Position numbers and translations under genes: made by a program
In this document: piece after piece, positions 46,838 through 56,344 of the stretch
Layout: every line of letters begins with the position of its first letter
How positions within the stretch are numbered: the stretch's first letter is position 1
The notes under the pieces: generated by a model
Told to the model about the DNA's origin: nothing
The model's database searches: none
The model's input: the letters and a program-made list of their open reading frames with translations, nothing else
NCBI RefSeq assembly: GCF_000753795.1
Contig: NZ_JPEO01000004.1
Span: 62,001-126,000, forward strand
Source: Shewanella mangrovi
GTDB lineage: Bacteria > Pseudomonadota > Gammaproteobacteria > Enterobacterales > Shewanellaceae
Length of the DNA stretch: 64,000 nucleotides
Direction: 5' to 3'

Positions 46838-47436
46838 GCAAAACCCGCGTCAATCTATTTACCCCAAACTTGCTGCCAGCTAAGCAGCGACTGACATTAA
46901 TGTCGGTGGTGATACTGAGTGGGCTGATTTTATTATTGGGTGCGCTGGCAAATGCGGTGCTTTGGTACCAAAACCAGAGTGCGAAACAGCACTATGCGCA
47001 GTTACGAGCGCAGATCCACACTGCTGAAGTGCAACGCGACCAGCTACAACAGCAGCTGCAACAGCATCAGCCAACCGCAGCGTTACAGGCGGAAGTGACC
47101 AAGCAACAACAGGAATTACAACTGAAGACCTTGTTGCTGAGTGAGTTGGCGCAGCGTGAACAACTCAAATCTGTAGGATTTACTGAGAAATTGCAGGAAC
47201 TGGCCACTGTCTCAGACGGTAAGATCTGGCTGACACGGTTGCGTTTTGATGAACAACATCTGCGCTTTGAAGGTTATAGCGATACGCCCGCTGAGGTCCC
47301 AGCGTGGATTGGCCGCCTGTCTCAAACTGCAAGCTTTAAAGGTAAGTCGTTTGCGTCGATGACCATGGCGCGCGATCAGCAGCATCCATTGGCCTTTATT
47401 CTGACCAGCGAAGCAGAGGAGGTCGCAGCACAATGA
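46834..47436 (+). CDS. MSHA inner-membrane protein, PilN-like (MshI2 type)
   Basis: A 200-residue bitopic membrane protein. After a short cytoplasmic N-terminus (KTRVNLFTPNLLP, the segment that docks into PilM in related systems) a helix spans about residues 21-45, then a long coiled coil rich in Gln and Leu (about 50-110) and a small alpha/beta domain. This is PilN architecture. Start ATG 46834 overlaps the mshI stop; the end overlaps mshJ by four bases. Naming varies between genomes. Confidence 0.85.
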   Translation: MSKTRVNLFTPNLLPAKQRLTLMSVVILSGLILLLGALANAVLWYQNQSAKQHYAQLRAQIHTAEVQRDQLQQQLQQHQPTAALQAEVTKQQQELQLKTLLLSELAQREQLKSVGFTEKLQELATVSDGKIWLTRLRFDEQHLRFEGYSDTPAEVPAWIGRLSQTASFKGKSFASMTMARDQQHPLAFILTSEAEEVAAQ

Positions 47437-48089
47437 ACTTCCTCGATAAATTAGCCAGCCTGTTTAATCCATTATCTCAGCGTGAGCGACTGATGGTGGC
47501 TGCCGTGTGTTGGTTGCTGGTAGCAACAGTTGTCTATCTGCCATTTGACGCCATGTGGACACAGCACTCGCAATTGCGGCAACAACAGCAGAGTGCTAGC
47601 AAGTTACTGCGCAATACCAAAGAGCAGATAACCCTGCTGAACCAGCGATTGGCGCAAGATCCCAATAAAGAATTACGGCAACAACAGCAGCAGCTAGTAG
47701 CGCAGATAGCGGCACTGGATAGCCAACTTAATCAGCAAACGGTAGACCTGATCCCGGCGGAAAAAATGCCGATGTTGCTGGCGCAATTGCTCGAACGCAG
47801 TAAAGGCGTGAAGCTCTCAGGCTTCAAATCGCTGCCACCAAAACCATTGCTCGTTGTCGGTGACAAGCAAGCGGGCGAGATGAACCTATACAGCCACGGT
47901 ATCCTGCTCACATTTGAAGGCGATTACTTTTCGGTGATGAAATTTGTTCAGGCTGTCGAGTCGATGCAGGAAAAACTATACTGGAAGTCGCTTGATTATC
48001 AGGTGGATAAGTACCCTAACGCCCAAGTCGAGCTATCACTGTACACGCTAAGTATTAATAAGGATTTTATTAGTGTCGCATCTCACTAA
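47433..48089 (+). CDS. mshJ: MSHA biogenesis protein MshJ (PilO-like)
   Basis: A 218-residue bitopic inner-membrane protein with a helix at about 20-38 (LMVAAVCWLLVATVVYLPF), a Gln-rich coiled coil (about 45-95) and a ferredoxin-like periplasmic domain (GDYFSVMKFVQAVESMQEKLYWKSL). It is the PilO equivalent that pairs with the PilN-like protein. Overlaps both neighbours: four bases with the gene before and 17 with mshK. Confidence 0.88.
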   Translation: MNFLDKLASLFNPLSQRERLMVAAVCWLLVATVVYLPFDAMWTQHSQLRQQQQSASKLLRNTKEQITLLNQRLAQDPNKELRQQQQQLVAQIAALDSQLNQQTVDLIPAEKMPMLLAQLLERSKGVKLSGFKSLPPKPLLVVGDKQAGEMNLYSHGILLTFEGDYFSVMKFVQAVESMQEKLYWKSLDYQVDKYPNAQVELSLYTLSINKDFISVASH

Positions 48090-48402
48090 GCTGGTCATGC
48101 TGGCCTTGGTCATGGCTACGCTACCTGTCAGCGCAGCCACGTTGCGCGATCCCACCAAGCCGCCGAGTGGTGTGCAGCTATCTGCCACCTCGGCAGAGAA
48201 TGCTCAAAGCCGCTTGCAGCTTAACAGCATTGTGGCGGGCGCAGGGGGCAAACATGCGGTGATTAATAATCAGATTTATCGTGTAGGTGACAAGGTTAAC
48301 GGTGTCGCCATCAGCGCCATTCACGACAATCAAGTTTCACTGGCTGATGGACGTCAACTGCGTCTGTTTCCGCGAGTTACTGAGCCGAATAAGAAGAGAT
48401 AA
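48073..48402 (+). CDS. mshK: MSHA biogenesis protein MshK (PilP-like)
   Basis: A 109-residue exported protein with a signal peptide (LVMLALVMATLPVSAATLRD) and a small PilP/GspC-like domain: LRDPTKPPSG, LNSIVAGAGGKHAVINNQIY, VGDKVNGVAISAI and LADGRQLRLFP, the type that links the inner-membrane platform to the secretin. It starts with GTG at 48073, inside the end of mshJ, after AAGGA. Confidence 0.85.
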   Translation: MSHLTKLVMLALVMATLPVSAATLRDPTKPPSGVQLSATSAENAQSRLQLNSIVAGAGGKHAVINNQIYRVGDKVNGVAISAIHDNQVSLADGRQLRLFPRVTEPNKKR

Positions 48403-48404
48403 CA

Positions 48405-50090
48405 ATGAATAAAGTGCCCTTTCTCCTTTGCTGTCTTTCGCTGGCCCTAGTCGGTTGCCAGACTACGGATAGGCCGAATCCTTCTGCATCTAAGCAGGCG
48501 CTTAACGAATCTTTGCAACCAGCTAACGCCAAAGCGGTGCCGCCAGCTGCCCCTATGCCTGCCAATCTGCAGCAAGAGCTGACTGGCGGAAGTCTATTAA
48601 CTGGCGTTGCTAGCGCACCAGAGGAAAAGCGTTTTAATGTGTCTGCACATGATGTGGATGCCAAAGTCTTTTTCAATAGCTTAGTCGAGGGAACACCGCT
48701 GAGTGTTGCGGTGCATCCGAATGTGGCGGGCACCATTTCTTTGTCGCTCAAAGGGGTTACCTTAGCCGAAGTGTTAAAAGTGGTGCAGGACATCTACGGC
48801 TACGAGATTTCACGCTCCGGCAAAGTGCTGCAGATCTATCCGTCCGGCATGCGCACAGAAACCTTCCCGGTAAACTACCTCTACATGGAGCGCGAAGGCT
48901 TATCACTCACATCGGTCAGTTCTGGGCGCATTACCGATGCTAACAACAATAACAACAATGGTTCCAATAGCGGCTTTGGCAGTAATTCGCTGAGCAGCAA
49001 CGGCAGTAGTAACAACAACAGTTTGGGTGGGAACAACCGTAACAACAATAACACCACCAATGGCACTTTTATTAGCTCCAAGACTAAGACCGACTTTTGG
49101 GGGCAACTGCAAAAAACCCTCGAGGCGATTATCGGTGCCGAAGGCGAAGGGCGTAGCGTGGTGACCAGTCCGCAAGCAGGCTTGGTAACAGTACGGGCTT
49201 TTCCGGATGAACTTCGGCAAATCCGCCAGTTTCTGAGTCAGTCTGAGCAGCATCTACAACGGCAGGTAATCCTAGAGGCCAAAATTGTAGAAGTGCAGCT
49301 TTCTGATGGATATCAGCAAGGTATTCAATGGGATAATGTCCTAGGGACAGCACTAGCCAATGGCAATACACAAGTGAGTTTTAGTACCAGTGCAGGCACC
49401 TTTGGCAATGATATTACCCGCACCTTGGGTAATGTGACCTCGTTGTCGCTCACTGGCGCGGACTTCGGTGGTTTAATTAATCTGCTGCAAACCCAAGGCG
49501 ATGTTGATGTGCTGTCGAGCCCACGTGTGACCGCGTCTAACAATCAAAAAGCCGTCATCAAAGTCGGTACCGACGAATACTATGTGACCGATGTTTCCTC
49601 TACCACGGTCGCTAGCTCAGCAACCTCGGTGACCACGCCAGATGTGCAGCTAACGCCATTCTTCTCCGGTATCGCATTGGATGTGACGCCGCAAATTGAT
49701 GATAGCGGCAATGTGCTACTGCATGTGCATCCATCTGTTACCGAAGTATCTGATCAACAAAAAGATATTCAAGTCGGTGATTCCTCTCTGGAGCTGCCGT
49801 TGGCACAAAGTGAAATCCGTGAGTCAGATACTGTGATTCGTGCTAAATCGGGCGATGTGGTCGTGATTGGCGGGCTGATGAAGAGCAACACCTCAGACCG
49901 TGAATCTAAAGTCCCCTTGCTTGGTGATGTGCCGCTACTCGGACAACTATTTACCAACAAGGTTAAAGCGGTGACTAAGACTGAGTTGGTGATTTTGCTT
50001 AAGCCGACGGTTGTCGATGGCAATACCTGGCAACAGCAACTGCAACAGTCGCAGTCGTTGCTGGATCGTTGGTACCCACAGAGCAACTAA
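48405..50090 (+). CDS. mshL: MSHA secretin MshL
   Basis: The outer-membrane pore for the pilus, 561 residues. A lipoprotein signal ends in the lipobox LVGC (Cys at residue 18). N-domains follow (VDAKVFFNSLVEGTPLSVAV, VTLAEVLKVVQDIYGYEIS), then an Asn/Ser/Gly-rich linker at about 180-221, the N3-like domain (RSVVTSPQAGLVTVRAFPDEL), and the secretin beta domain (LILEAKIVEVQLSDGY-like, VLSSPRVTASNNQKAVIKVG, SDTVIRAKSGDVVVIGGLMK, VPLLGDVPLLGQLF). Two bases after mshK. Confidence 0.93.
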   Translation: MNKVPFLLCCLSLALVGCQTTDRPNPSASKQALNESLQPANAKAVPPAAPMPANLQQELTGGSLLTGVASAPEEKRFNVSAHDVDAKVFFNSLVEGTPLSVAVHPNVAGTISLSLKGVTLAEVLKVVQDIYGYEISRSGKVLQIYPSGMRTETFPVNYLYMEREGLSLTSVSSGRITDANNNNNNGSNSGFGSNSLSSNGSSNNNSLGGNNRNNNNTTNGTFISSKTKTDFWGQLQKTLEAIIGAEGEGRSVVTSPQAGLVTVRAFPDELRQIRQFLSQSEQHLQRQVILEAKIVEVQLSDGYQQGIQWDNVLGTALANGNTQVSFSTSAGTFGNDITRTLGNVTSLSLTGADFGGLINLLQTQGDVDVLSSPRVTASNNQKAVIKVGTDEYYVTDVSSTTVASSATSVTTPDVQLTPFFSGIALDVTPQIDDSGNVLLHVHPSVTEVSDQQKDIQVGDSSLELPLAQSEIRESDTVIRAKSGDVVVIGGLMKSNTSDRESKVPLLGDVPLLGQLFTNKVKAVTKTELVILLKPTVVDGNTWQQQLQQSQSLLDRWYPQSN

Positions 50091-50093
50091 GTT

Positions 50094-50990
50094 ATGTACC
50101 AGCAGCACTTTGGCCTGCAAACCTTGCCGTTTGCGTTAACCCCAAACACCGGATTCTTTTTCGGTTTAGCGCCTCATGTCGAGGCGCTGCAAGTGCTGCA
50201 GGTAGCTTTGCAATCGGGCGAAGGTTTTATCAAGGTGACTGGCGAAGTGGGCACAGGTAAGACGTTAATTTGCCGCAAGCTGTTAAACGAGTTGCCCGAT
50301 ACCTTTGTTTGCGCTTACCTGCCGAATCCCTATCTCAACCCCACCGAACTGCGAATGGCTGTGGCGGAGGAGCTCGGCATTGAGATAACCGGCGTGCACG
50401 ATCAGCAACAATTAACTGGATTAATCCAACAGCAGTTATTAAGCCTGAGTGCGGCCGGTAAGCAAATCGTGCTAGTGCTTGATGAAGCGCAAGCGCTGCC
50501 GGATGACAGTTTGGAAGCGTTGCGACTGTTCACTAACCTAGAAACTGAGCAGCGGAAATTGGTGCAGGTGGTGTTGTTTGGTCAGCCAGAATTAGACCAG
50601 AGGTTAGCGCAACAGAATCTGCGACAACTGCGGCAACGGATCACCTTTAGCTACCAACTTAGGCCGCTCACCGTTAATGAAGTTGCTGCCTATGTACGTC
50701 ATCGCTTGGCGGTGTCTGGGTATCAAGGCCAACCTTTATTTAGACAGGGTGAAACGCGTTTGTTATTTAAAGGCTCTCGCGGTATTCCAAGACTTATCAA
50801 TGTATTAGCGCATAAGGCATTGATGTTGAGCTTTGGCGAGGGAGAGACTGGCGTCAGTCGTAAGCATATTCGCGCCGCGATTAAAGACACTGAAGATGCC
50901 AGCCAATATCGCGCTGCTTGGCGTTGGAGCGTCCCGTTGCTGTTATGTGTGTTATTGGCAAGTGCGGCAATCTGGCGAGGGATGCTATGA
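50094..50990 (+). CDS. mshM: MSHA biogenesis AAA ATPase MshM (ExeA/GspA-like)
   Basis: A 298-residue AAA ATPase with one C-terminal membrane helix (SVPLLLCVLLASAAIW). It starts MYQQHFGLQTLPFALTPNT; Walker A GEVGTGKT is at 50-57, Walker B is IVLVLDEAQALPDD and GSRGIPRLINVLAHKAL is the ExeA-type sensor region. Relatives help the secretin cross peptidoglycan. It overlaps mshN by four bases. Confidence 0.92.
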   Translation: MYQQHFGLQTLPFALTPNTGFFFGLAPHVEALQVLQVALQSGEGFIKVTGEVGTGKTLICRKLLNELPDTFVCAYLPNPYLNPTELRMAVAEELGIEITGVHDQQQLTGLIQQQLLSLSAAGKQIVLVLDEAQALPDDSLEALRLFTNLETEQRKLVQVVLFGQPELDQRLAQQNLRQLRQRITFSYQLRPLTVNEVAAYVRHRLAVSGYQGQPLFRQGETRLLFKGSRGIPRLINVLAHKALMLSFGEGETGVSRKHIRAAIKDTEDASQYRAAWRWSVPLLLCVLLASAAIWRGML

Positions 50991-52183
50991 GCGTAGTCAA
51001 CCAAATGTTGAAAGAGTTAGACAAGCGCCAGCAACAGCATGGCTTTAGCACTGTCGCTCAATCGCAATTGCCGCCAGAAAGGGCGAAATCCGCATGGAAA
51101 TTGCTTGTTATTGGCTTGTTGCTAGGAGCTTTGATGGTCATTGCAGGCTGGTGGCTGTTAACCACCGCGGCGACTCAGCCAGTAATTCCAGTCGAAGTTG
51201 AGACGGCCAATGCGCCTACGCCAGTCAAAGCGGCAAATGTTGCTAATCCTTCGTCAGCGCAAACCTTAGTGGCAGAAACCCCAGCCTCCGCTACAACGCC
51301 AATTCAACCTCTGGTCAGCGTCAAAGGAACTCCTGCTGCAAAGACGCTTGCTGCGAAAGCACGTCATGCAGAATACGCTGAAAATATTGTGGATGACACT
51401 GCTCGTCCCCAAATTGACGCTACGGCTGTTGAGCAATCAACAGGTTCACCATCGACTAAGCTTGCACCAGCAGCGGTAGTTAGCACCGCAGAAACAGACG
51501 CCAAAACTTCAGAAACTCGCTCAGTTAATCCGGCGACACCGAGCGCTACTGTGGCGACGAACAAGCTGGCGACTAAGCTGGAAATCACCGAAGTCGAGTT
51601 GACGCCGGCACAGCTTGCGGCCAAGCAACTTAAGCACGCCAAAGACTTACTTGCTGAAGGTAACAATCAAGCCGCACTGCAACCGCTGCAGCAGGCATTG
51701 CAATATGATGCCAGTTTGCACGAAGCCAGACGGCAATTAGCTGCGCTGTATTACGCTCAGGGAAAACTCGATGACGCTGCCGCAGTGTTGCAGATGGGCG
51801 TGGCTAATTATCCGCAAAATGAAGAGTTTTGGTTGCTGTTAGCGCGAGTGCAAATTGCCCGTTTGCAATGGCAACAGGCGGATGCAAGTTTGGCGCACAT
51901 CGCCGATACGTCGTCGTTCGCCAGTGAAAAATGGTTAGCGAAAATCCGTATCGCACAGCAACAGCAGGATTGGCCGCAGGTGGCTCTCGGGTATCAACAG
52001 TTGCTATCGCAAGCGCCTGAAGATGGGCGCTGGCTGTTCGGTTATGCTCACGCACTCGATGCGCAGGGCAATTACGTTGCCGCCATACCTGAGTATCAAA
52101 AAGCACTGACCATGAGTGGTTTGTCGGTGGATGCGCGCGCCTATATAGAAAATCGCTTGTTGCAGATAGGAGAATCACGTTGA
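50987..52183 (+). CDS. mshN: MSHA biogenesis protein MshN (TPR protein)
   Basis: A 398-residue bitopic protein. A short cytoplasmic start (MSVVNQMLKELDKRQQQHGF), one helix (about 38-60, LLVIGLLLGALMVIAGWWLL), a 130-residue Ala/Thr/Pro-rich periplasmic linker, then several tetratricopeptide repeats from about residue 210 (LLAEGNNQAALQPLQQALQY, LYYAQGKLDDAAAVLQMGV, NYVAAIPEYQKAL). It is analogous to pilotin- or assembly-type TPR proteins. ATG at 50987, overlapping mshM. Confidence 0.9.
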   Translation: MSVVNQMLKELDKRQQQHGFSTVAQSQLPPERAKSAWKLLVIGLLLGALMVIAGWWLLTTAATQPVIPVEVETANAPTPVKAANVANPSSAQTLVAETPASATTPIQPLVSVKGTPAAKTLAAKARHAEYAENIVDDTARPQIDATAVEQSTGSPSTKLAPAAVVSTAETDAKTSETRSVNPATPSATVATNKLATKLEITEVELTPAQLAAKQLKHAKDLLAEGNNQAALQPLQQALQYDASLHEARRQLAALYYAQGKLDDAAAVLQMGVANYPQNEEFWLLLARVQIARLQWQQADASLAHIADTSSFASEKWLAKIRIAQQQQDWPQVALGYQQLLSQAPEDGRWLFGYAHALDAQGNYVAAIPEYQKALTMSGLSVDARAYIENRLLQIGESR

Positions 52184-53928
52184 AACCCAGACTAAAAATG
52201 CGCCTTGGCGATCTGTTAGTACAAGAGCAGATCATTACCGAGGAACAACTGCTAAATGCTCTGGCGCAACAACGCAAAACTGGGCGTAAGCTCGGCTATA
52301 CCCTGATCAATCTTAACTACATCAGCGAAGATCAAATGCTGCAATTTTTATCGCAGCAGTTGAGTATTCCTGTGGTTGATATCAGCCGCAAAGTGGTTCC
52401 GCAAAGTGTGGTGACCTTATTATCTGAAGTGCAGGCAAGGCGTTTTCGAGCATTACCGATTGAAGCCGATAGCGACTCCGTCCTCGTCGCGATGAGTGAT
52501 CCAGCAGATCTGCAAGCCTTGGACGATATCGAACTGTTATTGGCGCCGCGGCAACTCAAGTTAGCGGTGGTAAAAGAGCAGCAACTGTTTGACGCATTCG
52601 ATAATTTATATCGTCTGACCAGCCAGATTGCAGAGATGGCCGGGCAGTTAGAAGAGGAATATTCGGCTGGCGAACAGTTTGATTTGAATGCCATTACTTC
52701 TGCTGATACCGATAATGAAACCACTGTCGTTAAGCTGCTGCAGTCGATTTTTGAAGACGCGGTACAGATCCGCGCTTCCGATATTCACATCGAGCCAGAT
52801 GAACATCTGTTGCGTATTCGGCAACGGGTCGACGGCTTACTGCAAGAAACCCAGCTCAAAGAAGTGAATATTGCCGCGGCCTTGGTACTGAGGTTGAAGC
52901 TGATGGCAGGTCTGGACATTTCTGAAAAACGTCTGCCACAGGATGGCCGCTTCCATATTGAAGTGAAAGGCCACCATATCGATGTGCGGATGTCGACCAT
53001 GCCAATCTACCATGGTGAATCTGTGGTGATGCGTTTGCTCGATCAATCTGCAGGCTTATTAACGCTAGAGCAAACCGGTATGCCAGCGCCGCTGTTAGAG
53101 CGGGTGAGACGGCAGATCCGTCGGCCACACGGGCTACTGCTGGTCACCGGTCCGACAGGTAGCGGTAAAACCACGACGCTTTACGGTGTACTGAGCGAAC
53201 TTAACCAATCTGAGCGCAAGATTATTACGGTTGAAGATCCGGTGGAGTATAAACTGCCGCGGATCAACCAAGTGCAGGTTAACCATAAAATTGGCCTCGA
53301 CTTTTCTAACGTATTGCGCACCACGCTGCGACAAGACCCTGACGTAATTATGGTGGGGGAGATGCGTGACCGGGAAACGGTAGAAATCGGGCTGCGGGGC
53401 GCATTGACTGGTCACCTTGTGCTATCAACATTACACACCAATGATGCCATTACCAGTGCGCTGCGTTTGATTGACATGGGCGCCGCCAGCTATCTGGTTG
53501 CCAGTGCATTGCGCGTGATTATTTCGCAGCGACTTATCCGTCGCGTGTGTGAGCATTGCGCCGAAGAATACCACCCAAATACGCAAGAGTTAGCCTGGTT
53601 ATCGAGCGTCGCCAATATGAATTTTGCGCAGGCGCAGCTGCGTAAAGGCAGTGGCTGTCAAAGTTGTTCCGGCACAGGGTATCGTGGTCGTGTCGGCGTA
53701 TTTGAAATCCTTGAACTGGATGAGCCGATGATCGATGCCATGCGTGCTGGTGATCCCGAGCGCTTTGCGCACGTTGCCAAGCAGTCGTCGCTGTTTAAGC
53801 CGTTATTACAATCGGCGCTTGAGTATTTGCATAGTGGTGTCACCACATTAGAAGAAGTCGCAAATCTGGTAGAAGATGTGTCCGATGCGCAAATTCCGAT
53901 GACGGAATTGCTCAGTGATGGAGCCTAA
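52180..53928 (+). CDS. mshE: MSHA extension ATPase MshE (GspE/PilB family)
   Basis: The 582-residue hexameric ATPase that drives pilus extension. The N-terminal MshEN domain (RLGDLLVQEQIITEEQLLNA, then KLGYTLINLNYISEDQ) carries the tandem 24-residue motif that binds c-di-GMP in Vibrio MshE. Catalytic motifs: Walker A GPTGSGKT at 324-331, Asp box EDPVEYKL, Walker B DPDVIMVGEMRD, His box GALTGHLVLSTLHTND, and the zinc tetracysteine CEHC/CQSC. TTG start at 52180 after AGGAG, overlapping mshN; ATG 52198 is an alternative. Confidence 0.92.
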   Translation: MKPRLKMRLGDLLVQEQIITEEQLLNALAQQRKTGRKLGYTLINLNYISEDQMLQFLSQQLSIPVVDISRKVVPQSVVTLLSEVQARRFRALPIEADSDSVLVAMSDPADLQALDDIELLLAPRQLKLAVVKEQQLFDAFDNLYRLTSQIAEMAGQLEEEYSAGEQFDLNAITSADTDNETTVVKLLQSIFEDAVQIRASDIHIEPDEHLLRIRQRVDGLLQETQLKEVNIAAALVLRLKLMAGLDISEKRLPQDGRFHIEVKGHHIDVRMSTMPIYHGESVVMRLLDQSAGLLTLEQTGMPAPLLERVRRQIRRPHGLLLVTGPTGSGKTTTLYGVLSELNQSERKIITVEDPVEYKLPRINQVQVNHKIGLDFSNVLRTTLRQDPDVIMVGEMRDRETVEIGLRGALTGHLVLSTLHTNDAITSALRLIDMGAASYLVASALRVIISQRLIRRVCEHCAEEYHPNTQELAWLSSVANMNFAQAQLRKGSGCQSCSGTGYRGRVGVFEILELDEPMIDAMRAGDPERFAHVAKQSSLFKPLLQSALEYLHSGVTTLEEVANLVEDVSDAQIPMTELLSDGA

Positions 53929-53930
53929 TT

Positions 53931-55151
53931 ATGCCCATCTACGAATATCGCGGACGTAACTCAGCTGGACAAGCCGTAAATGGTCAGGTGGAAGCCACCA
54001 ATGCCAATGCGGCCGCTGATCAGCTGATGTCGCGCGCGGTCATTCCGCTGGAGCTGCGTGAAGCGAAAGTCAGGCAAAAAGTTGACCTCGCCGTGCTGTT
54101 TCGGCGACGGCTCAGCTTGGATGAGTTGCAGATCTTCACACGGCAGATGTATTCGCTTACTCGCAGTGGCATTCCTATTTTGCGCGCCATTTCTGGCTTG
54201 GCCGAGTCATCACACTCTAAGCGTTTACAAAATGCACTACATCAGGTGGCTGAGCAGTTGACCTCAGGTTTCTCTTTGTCGTCTGCAATGAATCAACATC
54301 CTGATATTTTTGATCCGCTGTTTATCTCAATGGTACACGTTGGGGAAAACACCGGCCGTCTTGAAGACACCTTTTTGCAACTGTCGCAATATATCGAGCG
54401 CGAACAGGAAACGCGGCGGCGGATTAAGGCGGCGGTGCGCTACCCCATTTTTGTGCTGATGGCGGTTGCGATTGCGTTAGTGGTGCTGAATATCTTTGTC
54501 ATCCCCAAGTTTGCCGACATGTTCAGTCGTTTTCATGCCGAGTTGCCGTGGGCGACTAAGCTGCTTATCGGCACTTCCAGTCTGTTTGTGCATTACTGGC
54601 CGCTGATGATAGTGGCACTTATCGCTGGCTTTTTCGGGTTACGTTACTGGGTCAATACCGACAAAGGGGAACGGCAGTGGGACAAAATGAAGCTGCAGAT
54701 CCCTGTGGTGGGATCCATTATCGAGCGTTCTACACTAGCCCGATACTGCCGCAGCTTTGCCATGATGCTGGGCGCAGGAGTACCGATGACCAGCGCGCTG
54801 AGCTTGGTTGCTGATGCGGTCGATAATAGCTATATGCATGATCGCATTGTGAATATGCGTCATGGTATCGAGGCGGGTGAGTCAATGCTGCGGGTATCGC
54901 GCAATAGTGGCCTGTTTACCCCCTTGGTACTGCAGATGGTGGCAGTTGGTGAAGAAACCGGACAGATTGAACAACTGCTCAACGATGCGGCGGATTTTTA
55001 TGAAGGGGAAGTCGACTTTGACTTGAAGAACCTCACCGCCAAACTTGAGCCGATTTTGATCGCGATTGTGGCTGTTATTGTGTTGATCTTGGCATTGGGG
55101 ATCTACCTACCTATGTGGGACATGCTCAATGTGGTCAAGGGCGGCCACTAA
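53931..55151 (+). CDS. mshG: MSHA platform protein MshG (PilC/GspF family)
   Basis: The 406-residue inner-membrane platform of the pilus machine. The two repeated GspF domains are visible: FTRQMYSLTRSGIPILRAIS with MVHVGENTGRLEDTFLQLSQY, and LARYCRSFAMMLGAGVPMTS with MVAVGEETGQIEQLLNDAAD. Three membrane helices sit at about 170-190, 220-240 and 375-398. It starts two bases after mshE and overlaps mshF by one base. Confidence 0.93.
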   Translation: MPIYEYRGRNSAGQAVNGQVEATNANAAADQLMSRAVIPLELREAKVRQKVDLAVLFRRRLSLDELQIFTRQMYSLTRSGIPILRAISGLAESSHSKRLQNALHQVAEQLTSGFSLSSAMNQHPDIFDPLFISMVHVGENTGRLEDTFLQLSQYIEREQETRRRIKAAVRYPIFVLMAVAIALVVLNIFVIPKFADMFSRFHAELPWATKLLIGTSSLFVHYWPLMIVALIAGFFGLRYWVNTDKGERQWDKMKLQIPVVGSIIERSTLARYCRSFAMMLGAGVPMTSALSLVADAVDNSYMHDRIVNMRHGIEAGESMLRVSRNSGLFTPLVLQMVAVGEETGQIEQLLNDAADFYEGEVDFDLKNLTAKLEPILIAIVAVIVLILALGIYLPMWDMLNVVKGGH

Positions 55152-55642
55152 TGCAACCGCAGGAGCAGCAAGACCTCAAGTCCATCAGTCTGTTCCGGCA
55201 GCTTATTGCGCTGGTGGTGTTTTTGATTTTGCTGGCAACCATTGCCGAGCGTTATTTTGGTGGTATCAATACTGTCTCTGCTAATAGTCTCGCGCTGGAA
55301 CATAATCGATTATTAAATGTGCTGGCGATGGTGCGCTCGCAATGGCAAAGTTTAGGTAAGCCTCAGAGAATGACGGCAGATTGGTTATTGTTTGAAAATG
55401 GACAAGCAACTAACACCTTGGTGATGGATCGCGGCGGTTGGCCGACCATTGACACCTTTGATGCTCAGGGATGTGAGCAGCTTTGGTTTGAATTGTTGGG
55501 CGTAACAGCGCAGCAAGCCGATGTTGCCACTGAGTTTGATGGACAGCAGCAAATTTGCCATTTTCGCACCGAGAGTGGTCAGAGTATTAGTTACCAAATT
55601 AGCAGCGGACAAGTTGCCTATTCCGGTGATGTCGCAAATTAA
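55151..55642 (+). CDS. mshF: MSHA biogenesis protein MshF
   Basis: A 163-residue bitopic protein of unknown function that is always found between mshG and the pilin genes. One helix at about 14-35 (LFRQLIALVVFLILLATIA) and a periplasmic part with a Trp-rich segment. The ATG at 55151 shares its A with the mshG stop (TAATG). No catalytic motif is visible. It ends the upstream assembly block; a promoter-like sequence follows. Confidence 0.8.
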   Translation: MQPQEQQDLKSISLFRQLIALVVFLILLATIAERYFGGINTVSANSLALEHNRLLNVLAMVRSQWQSLGKPQRMTADWLLFENGQATNTLVMDRGGWPTIDTFDAQGCEQLWFELLGVTAQQADVATEFDGQQQICHFRTESGQSISYQISSGQVAYSGDVAN

Positions 55643-55651
55643 GTTATTACA

Positions 55652-55680
55652 TTAGATTTTAAATGGTTAACTGCTAGAAT
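55652..55680 (+). promoter_or_regulatory. Probable promoter of the pilin genes mshBACDOPQ
   Basis: TTAGAT (55652-55657), 17 bases, TAGAAT (55675-55680), about 24 bases before the mshB ATG. In Vibrio the structural half of the MSHA cluster has its own promoter at this place. The 62-base gap is among the largest inside the cluster. Confidence 0.5.
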
Positions 55681-55704
55681 CGAATCAGTTCAAAGGAGAG
55701 CAGT

Positions 55705-56307
55705 ATGCAACGTAAAGTACAGGGTTTTTCGCTTATTGAGCTGGTGATCGTCATCATGATCTTGGGGTTGTTAGCCGCGACCGCCATTCCGCGTTTTCTC
55801 AACGTGGCCGATGATGCCGAAAATGCCAGTGTGGAAGGCGTCGCGGGTGGTTTATCTACAGCGGTGAGCTTTGTGCGTTCTCAATGGGAAGTGGATGGTC
55901 GCCGTAATACCTCGGTGATTTTAGACGGTACGCAGATTTCGCTCGATACCCGATTTGGTTTTCCAACCGGGCTGACCAATACCTCTGCTTCTTCTATGAC
56001 AGATGCGACTTGTCAGCAAGTATTTGAAAATGTGTTACAAAGCGCACCAAAGAATGTAATTTATACTGCAGACGCACGTGACCAGCGTTACACTGTTCGC
56101 GTGTTAGATGGTGCCGGTGGCAATGTCACAACACTGGCAGGCACGGCAGTGAGCGGTATTGATTTATGTGTATACCATCAGGTTGCCTCGTTAGCCTTAG
56201 ATCAGAACTCTGGCATTGCGACGCCAGCACCAACGCTGACCACAACAGACGCTAATGGCATTGTGTATAACCCGGCGACTGGTCAGGTTTTGAGTTTTAC
56301 CAACTAA
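55705..56307 (+). CDS. mshB: MSHA pilin-like protein MshB
   Basis: A 200-residue type IVa prepilin. The class III leader MQRKVQG is cut before FSLIELVIVIMILGLLA, the conserved N-terminal helix with Glu5. The globular part is larger than in MshA and has two cysteines. MshB is a minor pilin of uncertain role, needed in some species. AAAGGAGAG precedes the ATG. Confidence 0.92.
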   Translation: MQRKVQGFSLIELVIVIMILGLLAATAIPRFLNVADDAENASVEGVAGGLSTAVSFVRSQWEVDGRRNTSVILDGTQISLDTRFGFPTGLTNTSASSMTDATCQQVFENVLQSAPKNVIYTADARDQRYTVRVLDGAGGNVTTLAGTAVSGIDLCVYHQVASLALDQNSGIATPAPTLTTTDANGIVYNPATGQVLSFTN

Positions 56308-56344
56308 GAATGTTTTGTTAAAAAACGCTTGAAGGAAAAGTGAT

